Part shown: in pieces, positions 1-6,323 of the stretch
How the letters are laid out: each line of letters starts with the position of its first letter
How positions within the stretch are numbered: the stretch's first letter is position 1
Source of the DNA: Candidatus Omnitrophota bacterium
GTDB taxonomy: Bacteria > Omnitrophota > Gorgyraeia > Gorgyraeales > Gorgyraeaceae
DNA: 9,830 nucleotides
Assembly (NCBI GenBank): GCA_018817035.1
Contig: JAHIUV010000099.1
Location: 1 to 9,830 of the forward strand
Direction: 5' to 3'
The notes under the pieces: model-generated
Databases searched by the model: none
What the model was told of the DNA's origin: nothing
The model's input: the letters and a program-made list of their open reading frames with translations, nothing else
Made by a program: the position numbers and the translations under genes

Positions 1-1
1 C

Positions 2-301
2 CTTCTCGCGGCCGGCGAAGACCGCCTGCGGCCTATCGCTATGACTACTTCCACTACCATATTTGGGCTTATGCCGATGGCATTCGATAAAAGCGAGTCA
101 TCAAACCTATGGGCGCCCCTGGCGGTGACTGTCATAGGAGGCATGGTATCTTCCACTATCCTGACATTATTTCTGGTGCCCAGCATATATCTGATCTTTG
201 AGGAAATGAAGGACGCGCTGTTGAAACCTAAGCAATTATTTATGTTTGTCCGTAATAAGATATATGGTATAATAAAAATGAAAAGTAAAGATACTGCTTA
301 A
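2..301 (+). CDS. RND-family efflux transporter, C-terminal fragment (5' end outside window)
   Basis: This is the last 99 codons of an inner-membrane RND (AcrB/CusA-like) proton-driven pump. The reading frame is open from base 2, so the apparent ATG at 41 is internal. The fragment begins with the conserved loop before the penultimate helix (RLRPIAMTTSTTIFGLMPMAF, with G, RLRPI, MTT and GLMP as family hallmarks). A hydrophilic turn follows, then the last membrane helix (about VTVIGGMVSSTILTLFLVPSIYLIF), which carries the GG..SS.L.L..VP signature of RND transporters. A basic cytoplasmic tail of about 30 residues ends at TAA 299-301. Substrate cannot be inferred from this end. Membrane-fusion and outer-membrane partners, if present, lie upstream. 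The next gene starts 32 bases later with its own strong ribosome binding site. Confidence 0.9.
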   Translation, partial: LLAAGEDRLRPIAMTTSTTIFGLMPMAFDKSESSNLWAPLAVTVIGGMVSSTILTLFLVPSIYLIFEEMKDALLKPKQLFMFVRNKIYGIIKMKSKDTA

Positions 302-333
302 ATAACCCTTACGTGCCGCAGGAGGCTTAGCCT

Positions 334-1521
334 ATGGATAAAACTCTCCGTTCCATATTATGGATATTAGTGGCCCTGGTCATATTCAGTAGTTTTAGCA
401 CAGGGTGGTTTTTTGTCGCTAAGGAGAGAATTTATAATGATTATACCAACCTGGAAAAGCTCTTCAAGTCCAACGTTGATAAATTGAATAAGGACCTGGC
501 AATTTCCCGGGAAGAGAAGGAAAAATTAAGCCTAAAACTGGCTAAAGTTGAAAAAGAACTAAGCGAGACGGAATTCGCGAAAAAGGACATCACGGTTAAG
601 TACGAATCAATCCTGAAAGACCGGGATGACATCAATAAAGAGCTCGCCAGGGTGAAAAAAGGAAAATTTTTCCTTGAAAAGAAAATAAAAGAGGTCGAGT
701 CAGATGCCTTTACGGCTGATCTTTTAAAGGAAAAAACCTTTTTGGAGGTAGAGCTTAGCAGGCTGAAGTCCTCTTTTACGCCCAAAGACTCGGAAATAGA
801 GGCCCTGAAAAAGAAGAACCAGGATATGGTAGCTAAACTTTTCGCGATCGGACGGGACAAGGATTTTTTGGAGCAAAAAGTCAGGGATTCGGAGACGGTC
901 GCGGAAGTCTTAAGCAGGGATTTATTGAAAGAAAAGGATAGTAAGGGGAAAGACAGGGAAAGCCTGGACAAGGTGTTGGCTGATAACCGTTTTTTAAATA
1001 ACAAAGTAGAGGAACTGGAAAAGAATCTATCCGGCATGGGCAATCTTTTTGCCGAGAGAGATAATATGAAGATGAAGATAGCCTCGCTGGAAAAAGACCT
1101 TGATCTTAAAAACAGTGAAATAGAAAGAATTAATGTGGCGTTCAATTCTCGCAATAAAAGGTCAGAGGAATACAGGGCAGAGGCATATCACAGCCCGCAA
1201 GAGGTCGATCTGCCGCCGATCGTCCTTGAGACTGGCAGGCACGGGACTGACAGGGTTTCGGCGTCTTCGTTTGATATGATGAGCAATTCTTCGACGTTAA
1301 AGGGCAGGGTCGTTACGGTAAATAGGGAACATAATTTTGTAGTCATAGACCTGGGCGAACAAGACGGTGTCGGGATAGGAACTATGTTCAATGTTTATAG
1401 GAAGAATATCCTTATAGCGCAATTAAAAACCATACAATGCAGGCAGAGGATATCCGCCTGCGATATAATCGACGCGAAGGAAGAGTATTACGTGGAAATA
1501 GACGATATTATCGCGAAATAA
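334..1521 (+). CDS. Membrane-anchored long coiled-coil protein with small C-terminal beta-rich domain, function unknown
   Basis: I do not recognise a named family for the whole protein (395 aa). Residues about 7-28 form one hydrophobic helix after a short basic N-terminus, so it is probably a signal anchor with the rest in the periplasm. Residues about 35-285 are charged, rich in Lys, Glu, Leu and Asp, and read as a long interrupted coiled coil. A linker (about 286-320) leads to a compact domain at about 322-395 with alternating beta-like segments and the pattern VVIDLGEQDGVGIGTMFNVYR. That pattern resembles small barrel domains at the C-termini of various envelope and flagellar proteins such as FlgT; this is a resemblance only. 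The start has a full AGGAGG at 320-325, eight bases before ATG. The gene ends six bases before the gspF-like gene, suggesting a role with the secretion/pilus apparatus, perhaps as a scaffold. That role is inferred from position. Confidence 0.85.
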   Translation: MDKTLRSILWILVALVIFSSFSTGWFFVAKERIYNDYTNLEKLFKSNVDKLNKDLAISREEKEKLSLKLAKVEKELSETEFAKKDITVKYESILKDRDDINKELARVKKGKFFLEKKIKEVESDAFTADLLKEKTFLEVELSRLKSSFTPKDSEIEALKKKNQDMVAKLFAIGRDKDFLEQKVRDSETVAEVLSRDLLKEKDSKGKDRESLDKVLADNRFLNNKVEELEKNLSGMGNLFAERDNMKMKIASLEKDLDLKNSEIERINVAFNSRNKRSEEYRAEAYHSPQEVDLPPIVLETGRHGTDRVSASSFDMMSNSSTLKGRVVTVNREHNFVVIDLGEQDGVGIGTMFNVYRKNILIAQLKTIQCRQRISACDIIDAKEEYYVEIDDIIAK

Positions 1522-1527
1522 TGACCA

Positions 1528-2604
1528 ATGGACCTTCTCAAAAACTTCTCGAGTTTTTCTCTCAAAAAAAGGGTAAGCACAAAATCCCTCGTAGTATTTA
1601 CGAGGCAGCTTTCCACCCTGATAGCGGCAGGCCTGCCGTTGGTAAAAGCGCTCAGGACATTGTATGACCAATTGGAATCAGGAGCGCTCAAAGACATCAT
1701 AAAAAGTTTAGCGGGCGAGGTAGAAAGCGGCACAAAGTTTTCCGAGGCCCTTTCGCGTTTTCCTAAAGTGTTCCCGGGTTTTTATATAAACATGATCAAG
1801 GCCGGAGAGTTAGGCGGTATGCTGGAGGGGATACTTAAACGGCTTTCTGAATTCCTGGACAAGAGCCAAAAATTAAAGGACAAAATAAAGTCCGCGCTTA
1901 TGTATCCGGCGTTTGTGATGCTGGTAGCTGTGTCGATCCTTATAATGCTGATGATATTCGTGATACCGACGTTTACCAATATGTTCTCGGAATTAGGCGG
2001 AGCGCTTCCCCTGCCAACCAAGATACTTATAGCTACCAGTGATATAATTAGAAATTTCTGGTATCTTATACCTCTTATACCTGTCCTAATAATAGCTTTG
2101 TACAAATTGTTTGTAAGAGATATCAACAGGAGAATTTTTTTAGATAAATTGAAACTGCATATTCCTGTAGTAGGAAACCTCATACAACAGTTGAGCGTTG
2201 CCAGGTTTTCGAGGACGCTTGGGACTTTACTTTCGAGCGGGGTGCCGATATTGAACGCGCTGGATACTGTCAGGGATATAGTGGGTAATGAGTTCATAGG
2301 CCGGGCTGTTGTGCATGTGCGCGACAGCATTAAAGAGGGCGAGGGCGTGGCAAAGCCCATGGAGGCAAGCAAAGCTTTTCCCATGCTTGTCGTAAAGATG
2401 GTAAACATAGGAGAAGAAACGGGACAGCTTGATAAGATGCTCATACAAATAGCTGATAATTTCGAGGAAGAGGTGGATGTCGCGGTAAGCGGGCTTACCT
2501 CGCTTTTGGAACCGATACTTATAGTATTCATGGGTCTTGTCGTAGGATTTATAGTTATCTCGATGTTCATGCCGTTATTCTCATTAGCCAGATTAATAGA
2601 ATGA
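1528..2604 (+). CDS. gspF: GspF/PilC-family type II secretion or type IV pilus inner-membrane platform protein, short N-terminus
   Basis: A polytopic inner-membrane protein of the kind that couples the assembly ATPase to pilin insertion. Two T2SSF domains are visible. The first (about residues 20-145) has FTRQLSTLIAAGLPLVKAL and FYINMIKAGELGGML. The second (about 223-348) has FSRTLGTLLSSGVPILNAL and VKMVNIGEETGQLDKML. Membrane segments lie at about 125-148, 176-195 and 327-350. Typical GspF has about 400 residues and begins with a cytoplasmic N-terminal segment of about 50 residues (a pattern like F.Y.A.D..G). That segment is missing here: the protein starts almost directly at the first domain, and an in-frame TGA at 1522-1524 rules out a longer start. 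No clear Shine-Dalgarno is present, so translation is probably coupled to the gene ending at 1521. It could serve type II secretion or a pilus; the window does not decide. Confidence 0.93.
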   Translation: MDLLKNFSSFSLKKRVSTKSLVVFTRQLSTLIAAGLPLVKALRTLYDQLESGALKDIIKSLAGEVESGTKFSEALSRFPKVFPGFYINMIKAGELGGMLEGILKRLSEFLDKSQKLKDKIKSALMYPAFVMLVAVSILIMLMIFVIPTFTNMFSELGGALPLPTKILIATSDIIRNFWYLIPLIPVLIIALYKLFVRDINRRIFLDKLKLHIPVVGNLIQQLSVARFSRTLGTLLSSGVPILNALDTVRDIVGNEFIGRAVVHVRDSIKEGEGVAKPMEASKAFPMLVVKMVNIGEETGQLDKMLIQIADNFEEEVDVAVSGLTSLLEPILIVFMGLVVGFIVISMFMPLFSLARLIE

Positions 2605-3011
2605 GTATGAGAAATTATCCAAAACAAATAGGGAATCGCAAAGGTTTTTCTTTGCTGGAGCTTATTATTGCCATAGGTGTCCTGGCTATCGGGCTTGTGG
2701 GTGTGTTGCAGATATTTCCGGTGGGGTTAAGGGCGTCGCAGCGCGCCGGTACTTTGACAAAGGCAGCGTTTTTAGCGCAGAACAAGATGGAAGAAGTAAA
2801 AATGGCGGGTTTTGACGCGATAGCTGAACTTCCCCCTAAAATACCCCTTTCAGGTTCTGATCCTGATTTTGAATGGGAGATCTTCATAGACGATGTAGCG
2901 CTTGACGGCATAGAATCAGATGATAATATGCGTAAAGTCAAGGTGAAGGTGACCTGGACAGAACGAAACAATAAAAAAACCAAGGATTTTATAACGTATG
3001 TTACTCGATAG
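2601..3011 (+). CDS. Prepilin-like protein, GspI/PilV type (minor pseudopilin)
   Basis: A 136-residue protein with a type III (class IV pilin) signal: a short basic leader, then KGFSLLEL. Cleavage and N-methylation by prepilin peptidase would fall between Gly15 and Phe16, and Glu20 is the conserved E+5. The hydrophobic helix that follows (about residues 16-40) contains GVLAIGLVGVLQIFPVGLRAS. This pattern, with the later AFLAQNKMEEV, is typical of GspI/PilV minor pilins. The C-terminal part is a small predicted beta domain (VKVKVTWTERNNKKTKDF...). The start overlaps the preceding stop as ATGA at 2601-2604, giving translational coupling; a second ATG at 2607 would shorten the leader by two residues. 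The next prepilin gene overlaps its end by 14 bases. It probably forms part of the pseudopilus tip with that partner, by analogy with GspI-GspJ. Confidence 0.88.
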   Translation: MSMRNYPKQIGNRKGFSLLELIIAIGVLAIGLVGVLQIFPVGLRASQRAGTLTKAAFLAQNKMEEVKMAGFDAIAELPPKIPLSGSDPDFEWEIFIDDVALDGIESDDNMRKVKVKVTWTERNNKKTKDFITYVTR

Positions 3012-3600
3012 GCGCGGCTTTACCCTGGTTGAGACATTAATAGCCCTGGCTATATTGGCTATGATAGTCGTCTCTACTTTTGCTATCTTTACCAGTTCAT
3101 CCAGATCTTGGCAAAAAGGCGAGGAGAGGAGTGAACGTTATCATACCGCGAGAGTAGCCATGGGCAGGATGGCCGCGGAGATATCTCAGTCGGTGATAAG
3201 CGAGGACGCGTCGTGTAAATTTATAGGCAAGCCTTCGGAAATAGAATTTGTCTCTTTTGTTTCCACGGATGAGGGTGTTTTTGAATTGGCTGAGATAGGA
3301 TATTGGCTGGACAGGGATCAAAAAATACTTATGCGTAGCGAGGACGTAGAACCTGATTATGATTTTACTACCCAGGGTAGCAGCAATATCCTGGCGGATA
3401 ATATATCTGAACTGACATTTTCTTATTATGACGGCACGGCATGGAACGATGAGTGGGATTCAAATGCCGCTACCCAGGAAGATGACGAGGGGGGCAGGGG
3501 AATTTTGCCTAAAGCAGTAAAGATCAGGATAAACATAGAGAACAAGAAAGGCAGGGGAAGCGAGATATTTGAACTTGTAGCCCACCTTAAAACCGCTTAG
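2998..3600 (+). CDS. Prepilin-like protein, GspJ/PilW type (minor pseudopilin)
   Basis: A 200-residue protein with a very short leader and the motif RRGFTLVETLIALAIL. Prepilin peptidase cleavage is expected between Gly7 and Phe8, and Glu12 is the conserved E+5. The N-terminal helix runs to about residue 33 and is followed by a GspJ/PilW-like stretch (SERYHTARVAMGRMAAEIS). A larger beta-rich C-terminal domain follows, with IEFVSF, ISELTFSYYDG and LPKAVKIRINIEN; the last is the usual GspJ/PilW pattern of a predicted strand near the end. The acidic loop DSNAATQEDDEGG might bind a metal, as in some minor pilins, but this is speculation. ATG 2998 lies inside the preceding gene, with a weak AAGGA upstream. 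It completes a coiled-coil/F/I/J-like set. GspE, GspG, GspD and the peptidase must be elsewhere if the system is complete. Confidence 0.87.
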   Translation: MLLDRRGFTLVETLIALAILAMIVVSTFAIFTSSSRSWQKGEERSERYHTARVAMGRMAAEISQSVISEDASCKFIGKPSEIEFVSFVSTDEGVFELAEIGYWLDRDQKILMRSEDVEPDYDFTTQGSSNILADNISELTFSYYDGTAWNDEWDSNAATQEDDEGGRGILPKAVKIRINIENKKGRGSEIFELVAHLKTA

Positions 3601-3614
3601 ATAAGAGATAAGAG
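3601..3614 (+). repeat. Two tandem copies of ATAAGAG directly after a stop codon
   Basis: The heptamer ATAAGAG occurs twice head to tail immediately after the TAG stop at 3598-3600, followed by an A-rich stretch that leads into the next start codon. It is a short direct repeat only. It shares the seven-base period with the array inside purH but not its sequence, so no relationship is claimed. Confidence 0.5.
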
Positions 3615-3626
3615 TATAAAAAGAAG

Positions 3627-4631
3627 ATGAAAATAGGAATAACCGGAATCTCCCAGAGTGGAAAGACGACAGCGTTCAAGATATTATTGCAGGCTGATAT
3701 ACCCGGCACTATAGGCGTTTTTAGGATATTTGACCGCCGCATAGAAAAGCTGGTGGAGCTCCTTTCTTCCAAGAAGATCACGTATCCTGAGTTTATATTC
3801 ACGGATTTAGGGCCTACTTCGGGGTTTAGTAAAAAAGAACTTGCTAAATTGCAGGAGATAGACCTGTTTGTATGTGTGATCGGCGCGTTTTTTGGAGGGG
3901 ATCCCAGGAAAGATTTTGACAGCGCTCTTACTGATATTATAGTTTCAGACCTGGAATTGATACAGAACAGGCTGGATAAGTTAAAAAAAGAACAGAAAAA
4001 ACGCGACACGGAACAGGAATCAAAAGTGCTTGAGAAATGCCAGGCTTATGTTTCGGAAGGCAATGTCCTCTCAGGCCTCGGACTGACCATGGATGAGATA
4101 AAGTTGCTCTCAGGGCTCGCGCTTTTGAGTTTAAAACCCATAGTGCTGGCTATAAATACCTCGGACCAGGAAGGGTTTTTCCCCGAAGAAAAGATAAAGT
4201 CTCTTATGGAATATTGCGCGTCTAAAGGCCTGGAGGCGATCCGCTTTTTCGGAAAGACAGAATCCGAACTTCTGGAATTACCCGCGGAAGAGAGGGAAAA
4301 ATTCATGAAAGAGATGGGGGAAGGATATAGTTTCAGGGAAAAAATGTCAGGCCTTATAACCAAAAAATTAGAGCTCCTTACTTTTTTTACCGCCGGCGAC
4401 AAAGAAACAAGAGGCTGGCATTTAAGGTCAGGGTTACCCGTTATCGAAGCGGCAGGCAAGATACATTCTGATATTAAAAGAGGTTTTATCAGGGCAGAAG
4501 TCATGAATTATGTAGATCTTATCGGATATGGGTCTGAGCATAAAGTCCGTGAGGCCGGTCTTTTAAGGCTCGAAGGCAAGGATTATATAGTAAAGGACGG
4601 GGATATCTTAAACATAAGATTTAATGTTTAA
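3627..4631 (+). CDS. Divergent YchF/OBG-like P-loop protein with TGS domain
   Basis: Aligns along its length with the YchF/Ola1 family of ribosome-associated ATPases (334 aa against about 363 in E. coli YchF). Walker A is intact (GISQSGKT, residues 7-14). The family's usual G2/switch I segment (NFPFCTIEP in E. coli) is absent, leaving a shortened IPGTIGVFRIFDRRIEKL. G3 reads DLGPTSG where YchF has DIAGLVKG. The G4 position, NxxE in YchF, reads NTSD (177-180). Residues about 105-160 form the helical coiled-coil insertion (VLEKCQAYVSEG...). The C-terminal TGS domain (about 250-334) is well preserved (LLTFFTAG, AAGKIHSDIKRGFIRAEV, GKDYIVKDGDILNIRFNV). It is therefore probably a specialised paralogue rather than canonical YchF; nucleotide choice and turnover are uncertain. 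Only a weak purine-rich stretch precedes ATG 3627. Confidence 0.85.
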   Translation: MKIGITGISQSGKTTAFKILLQADIPGTIGVFRIFDRRIEKLVELLSSKKITYPEFIFTDLGPTSGFSKKELAKLQEIDLFVCVIGAFFGGDPRKDFDSALTDIIVSDLELIQNRLDKLKKEQKKRDTEQESKVLEKCQAYVSEGNVLSGLGLTMDEIKLLSGLALLSLKPIVLAINTSDQEGFFPEEKIKSLMEYCASKGLEAIRFFGKTESELLELPAEEREKFMKEMGEGYSFREKMSGLITKKLELLTFFTAGDKETRGWHLRSGLPVIEAAGKIHSDIKRGFIRAEVMNYVDLIGYGSEHKVREAGLLRLEGKDYIVKDGDILNIRFNV

Positions 4632-4646
4632 ACGAGGAGGGACGCG

Positions 4647-6266
4647 ATGAGAAAGATAAAACGCGCGCTTATTAGCGTATCTGACAAGAGCGGTCTTGAG
4701 CAATTCGCGAAAGGCCTTAATGAATTAGGCATAGAGATACTTTCTACCGGCGGGACCGCGAAGATGATAGCCGGCCTGGGCATAAAAGTGAGGGCTGTGT
4801 CGGATTATACCGGTTTTCCCGAGATGTTGGACGGAAGAGTAAAGACCTTGCACCCTAAAATACACGGAGGGCTCCTATCGCTTCGCGATAATAAAAGTCA
4901 TATGGGGCAGGTCAGGGAACATGGCATAGAATTAATAGATATGGTGGTAGTAAATCTTTACCCTTTTGAGAAGACAGTAGCCAAAGAAGGAGTCAAGCAG
5001 GAAGAGGCTATAGAAAATATAGATATAGGCGGGCCGAGCATGCTGCGTTCAGCGGCAAAAAATTTCAAGGATGTAGTCGTCGTATGTAACCCTGACAGAT
5101 ATGGTGAGGTCTTATCAGAGATGCAGAAAAATGACGGCGCTGTTTCTGATAGCCTGCATTTCAGGCTGGGCGTGGAGGTGTTTGAGAAAACGTCCGCGTA
5201 TGATGCGGCTATTTATGGTTATTTAAGAAAACAAGTTGGGAGACAAGAGACAAGAGACATGGGACAAGAGACATGGGACAAGGGACAAGGGACAAGAGAC
5301 ATGGGGCAAGGGGCAGGTTTTCCGGATGATTTAAACTTAAGTTTTGAAAAAGTGCAGAATCTTAGATACGGAGAAAATCCCCATCAGAAAGCCGCGTTTT
5401 ACAGGGATAAAAACGTGAGCCCTGTAGGCATAAGTAATGCCCGGCAGTTGCACGGTAAAGAACTTTCATTTAATAACATCATTGATCTTGACGCGGCGCT
5501 TGAAATAGTAAAGGCATTTAAATCTCCGGCGGCAAGCGTGATCAAACATACTAATCCGTGCGGAGCCGCGCAGGCAGAAACACTGAAAAAGGCATATTTA
5601 GACGGGTTGGATTGCGACAGGCTCTCAGCGTTCGGCAGTATAGTCGGCGTAAACAGGAAGGTGGACAAAGATACAGCAGAGGCTATTCTGTCAGCCGGAT
5701 TTACGGAATGCGTTATTGCCCCGGGATACGAAGAAGATGCCCTTCAAGCCCTGAAACAGAAGAAAAACCTAAGGCTTATAGAGGTCGGACCTCTTAAAGG
5801 CATAGAAAAAGATTATGACCTGAAGAAAGTCGTGGGAGGTGTTTTGATCCAGGACAGGGACATCCTGGGCATAGAAGAAAAAGGCCTAAAAGTAGTTACA
5901 AAAAAGAAACCTACGGCAAGTGAGATAGAGTCGCTCCTTTTTGGATGGAGAATCGTGAAGCATGTGCGTTCGAACGCTATAGTGTTGTGCGATGGCACCA
6001 GGACAGTCGGTATTGGCGCGGGCCAAATGTCGAGAGTGGATTCAATGATAATAGCCATAAGGAAATCAGGCGGACGTTCGAAAGGCTCTACTTGCGCCAG
6101 TGACGCTTTTTTCCCAAAAGAGGACGCGATAGATGAGGCAAAGAAAGCGGGCATAACCAGTATTATACAGCCGGGTGGCTCTATACGCGATGAAGATGTC
6201 ATAAAAGCCTGTGATGAGGCAGGCATAAGCATGGTCTTTACAGGGGCCCGCCACTTTAAGCATTAA
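4647..6266 (+). CDS. purH: Bifunctional AICAR formyltransferase / IMP cyclohydrolase
   Basis: Catalyses the last two steps of IMP synthesis: formylation of AICAR by 10-formyl-tetrahydrofolate, then ring closure. It is cytosolic; 539 aa against 529 in E. coli. The N-terminal MGS-like cyclohydrolase domain (about 1-195) shows ALISVSDKSGL, STGGTA and DGRVKTLHPKIHGGLL. The transformylase domain (about 225-539) shows LRYGENPHQKAAFY, the catalytic Lys-His pair in VIKHTNPCG (300-301), SAFGSIVGVN, GAGQMSRVDS, FFPKEDAID and the usual C-terminus TGARHFKH. A strong GAGGAGGG at 4634-4641 supports ATG 4647. Between the domains, about residues 197-222 (QETRDMGQ...) are encoded by tandem heptamers and have no counterpart in ordinary PurH; the rest of the linker (FPDDLNLSF) is normal. 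Key residues look intact, so the enzyme is probably active. The 35-bp palindrome E1 lies 13 bases after the stop. Confidence 0.97.
   Translation: MRKIKRALISVSDKSGLEQFAKGLNELGIEILSTGGTAKMIAGLGIKVRAVSDYTGFPEMLDGRVKTLHPKIHGGLLSLRDNKSHMGQVREHGIELIDMVVVNLYPFEKTVAKEGVKQEEAIENIDIGGPSMLRSAAKNFKDVVVVCNPDRYGEVLSEMQKNDGAVSDSLHFRLGVEVFEKTSAYDAAIYGYLRKQVGRQETRDMGQETWDKGQGTRDMGQGAGFPDDLNLSFEKVQNLRYGENPHQKAAFYRDKNVSPVGISNARQLHGKELSFNNIIDLDAALEIVKAFKSPAASVIKHTNPCGAAQAETLKKAYLDGLDCDRLSAFGSIVGVNRKVDKDTAEAILSAGFTECVIAPGYEEDALQALKQKKNLRLIEVGPLKGIEKDYDLKKVVGGVLIQDRDILGIEEKGLKVVTKKKPTASEIESLLFGWRIVKHVRSNAIVLCDGTRTVGIGAGQMSRVDSMIIAIRKSGGRSKGSTCASDAFFPKEDAIDEAKKAGITSIIQPGGSIRDEDVIKACDEAGISMVFTGARHFKH
5240..5316 (+). 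repeat. Tandem heptamer array (11 units, consensus GRGACAW) inside purH
   Basis: Eleven contiguous seven-base units can be read without gaps: GAGACAA twice, GAGACAT, GGGACAA, GAGACAT, GGGACAA three times, GAGACAT, GGGGCAA and GGGGCAG. The last two are degenerate, as expected at an array edge. Three units make 21 bases, so the protein shows a seven-residue period (ETRDMGQ, GTRDMGQ and a variant between them). The frame stays open. A change by one or two units would shift the frame of purH. The style resembles the short tandemly repeated heptamers known from heterocystous cyanobacteria, although those have other sequences and are mostly intergenic. Confidence 0.9.
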
Positions 6267-6279
6267 CGCGTATCTATGC

Positions 6280-6316
6280 TAACTTCACAACAGTGCATTG
6301 CACTGTTGTGAAGTTA
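6280..6316. repeat. Palindromic element E1 (perfect 18-bp arms, 1-base centre)
   Basis: A perfect inverted repeat between purH and folC. The left arm starts TAACTTCACAACAGTGCA and the right arm is its exact reverse complement, around a single central T at 6298. The core (6281-6315) is 35 bases, exactly as in E2 and E3, and shares the outer AACTTC/GAAGTT and inner CA-N-TG with them. No T-run follows on either strand, so it does not look like an intrinsic terminator. It ends seven bases before the folC ATG and occupies the place where a ribosome binding site would be expected. Confidence 0.95.
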
Positions 6317-6323
6317 AGATGTA

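Noticed and set aside
41..301. Complete small protein starting at ATG 41
   Set aside because: The frame is open to the window edge and the upstream codons continue the RND transporter motif, so the ATG is internal.
441..1154. Long antisense open frame (237 codons) opposite the coiled-coil gene
   Set aside because: Its Ser/Phe-rich composition is what the complement of Lys/Glu-rich coiled-coil codons gives. It has no recognisable domain or ribosome binding site and lies wholly within a convincing gene.
1437..1667. Alternative short gene crossing the junction into gspF, including an ATG that overlaps the preceding stop at 1521
   Set aside because: The frame ends after 76 codons and carries no recognisable family pattern, whereas the frame starting at 1528 gives a clear GspF protein.
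1782..2627. Antisense open frame (281 codons) opposite the gspF-like gene
   Set aside because: The sense strand has clear T2SSF motifs. The antisense product is low-complexity Ile/Ser/Thr with no family pattern.
6280..6316. Intrinsic terminator after purH
   Set aside because: The hairpin is strong but no T-run follows on either strand, and the next start codon is seven bases away. The same holds for the copies at 7647 and 7800.
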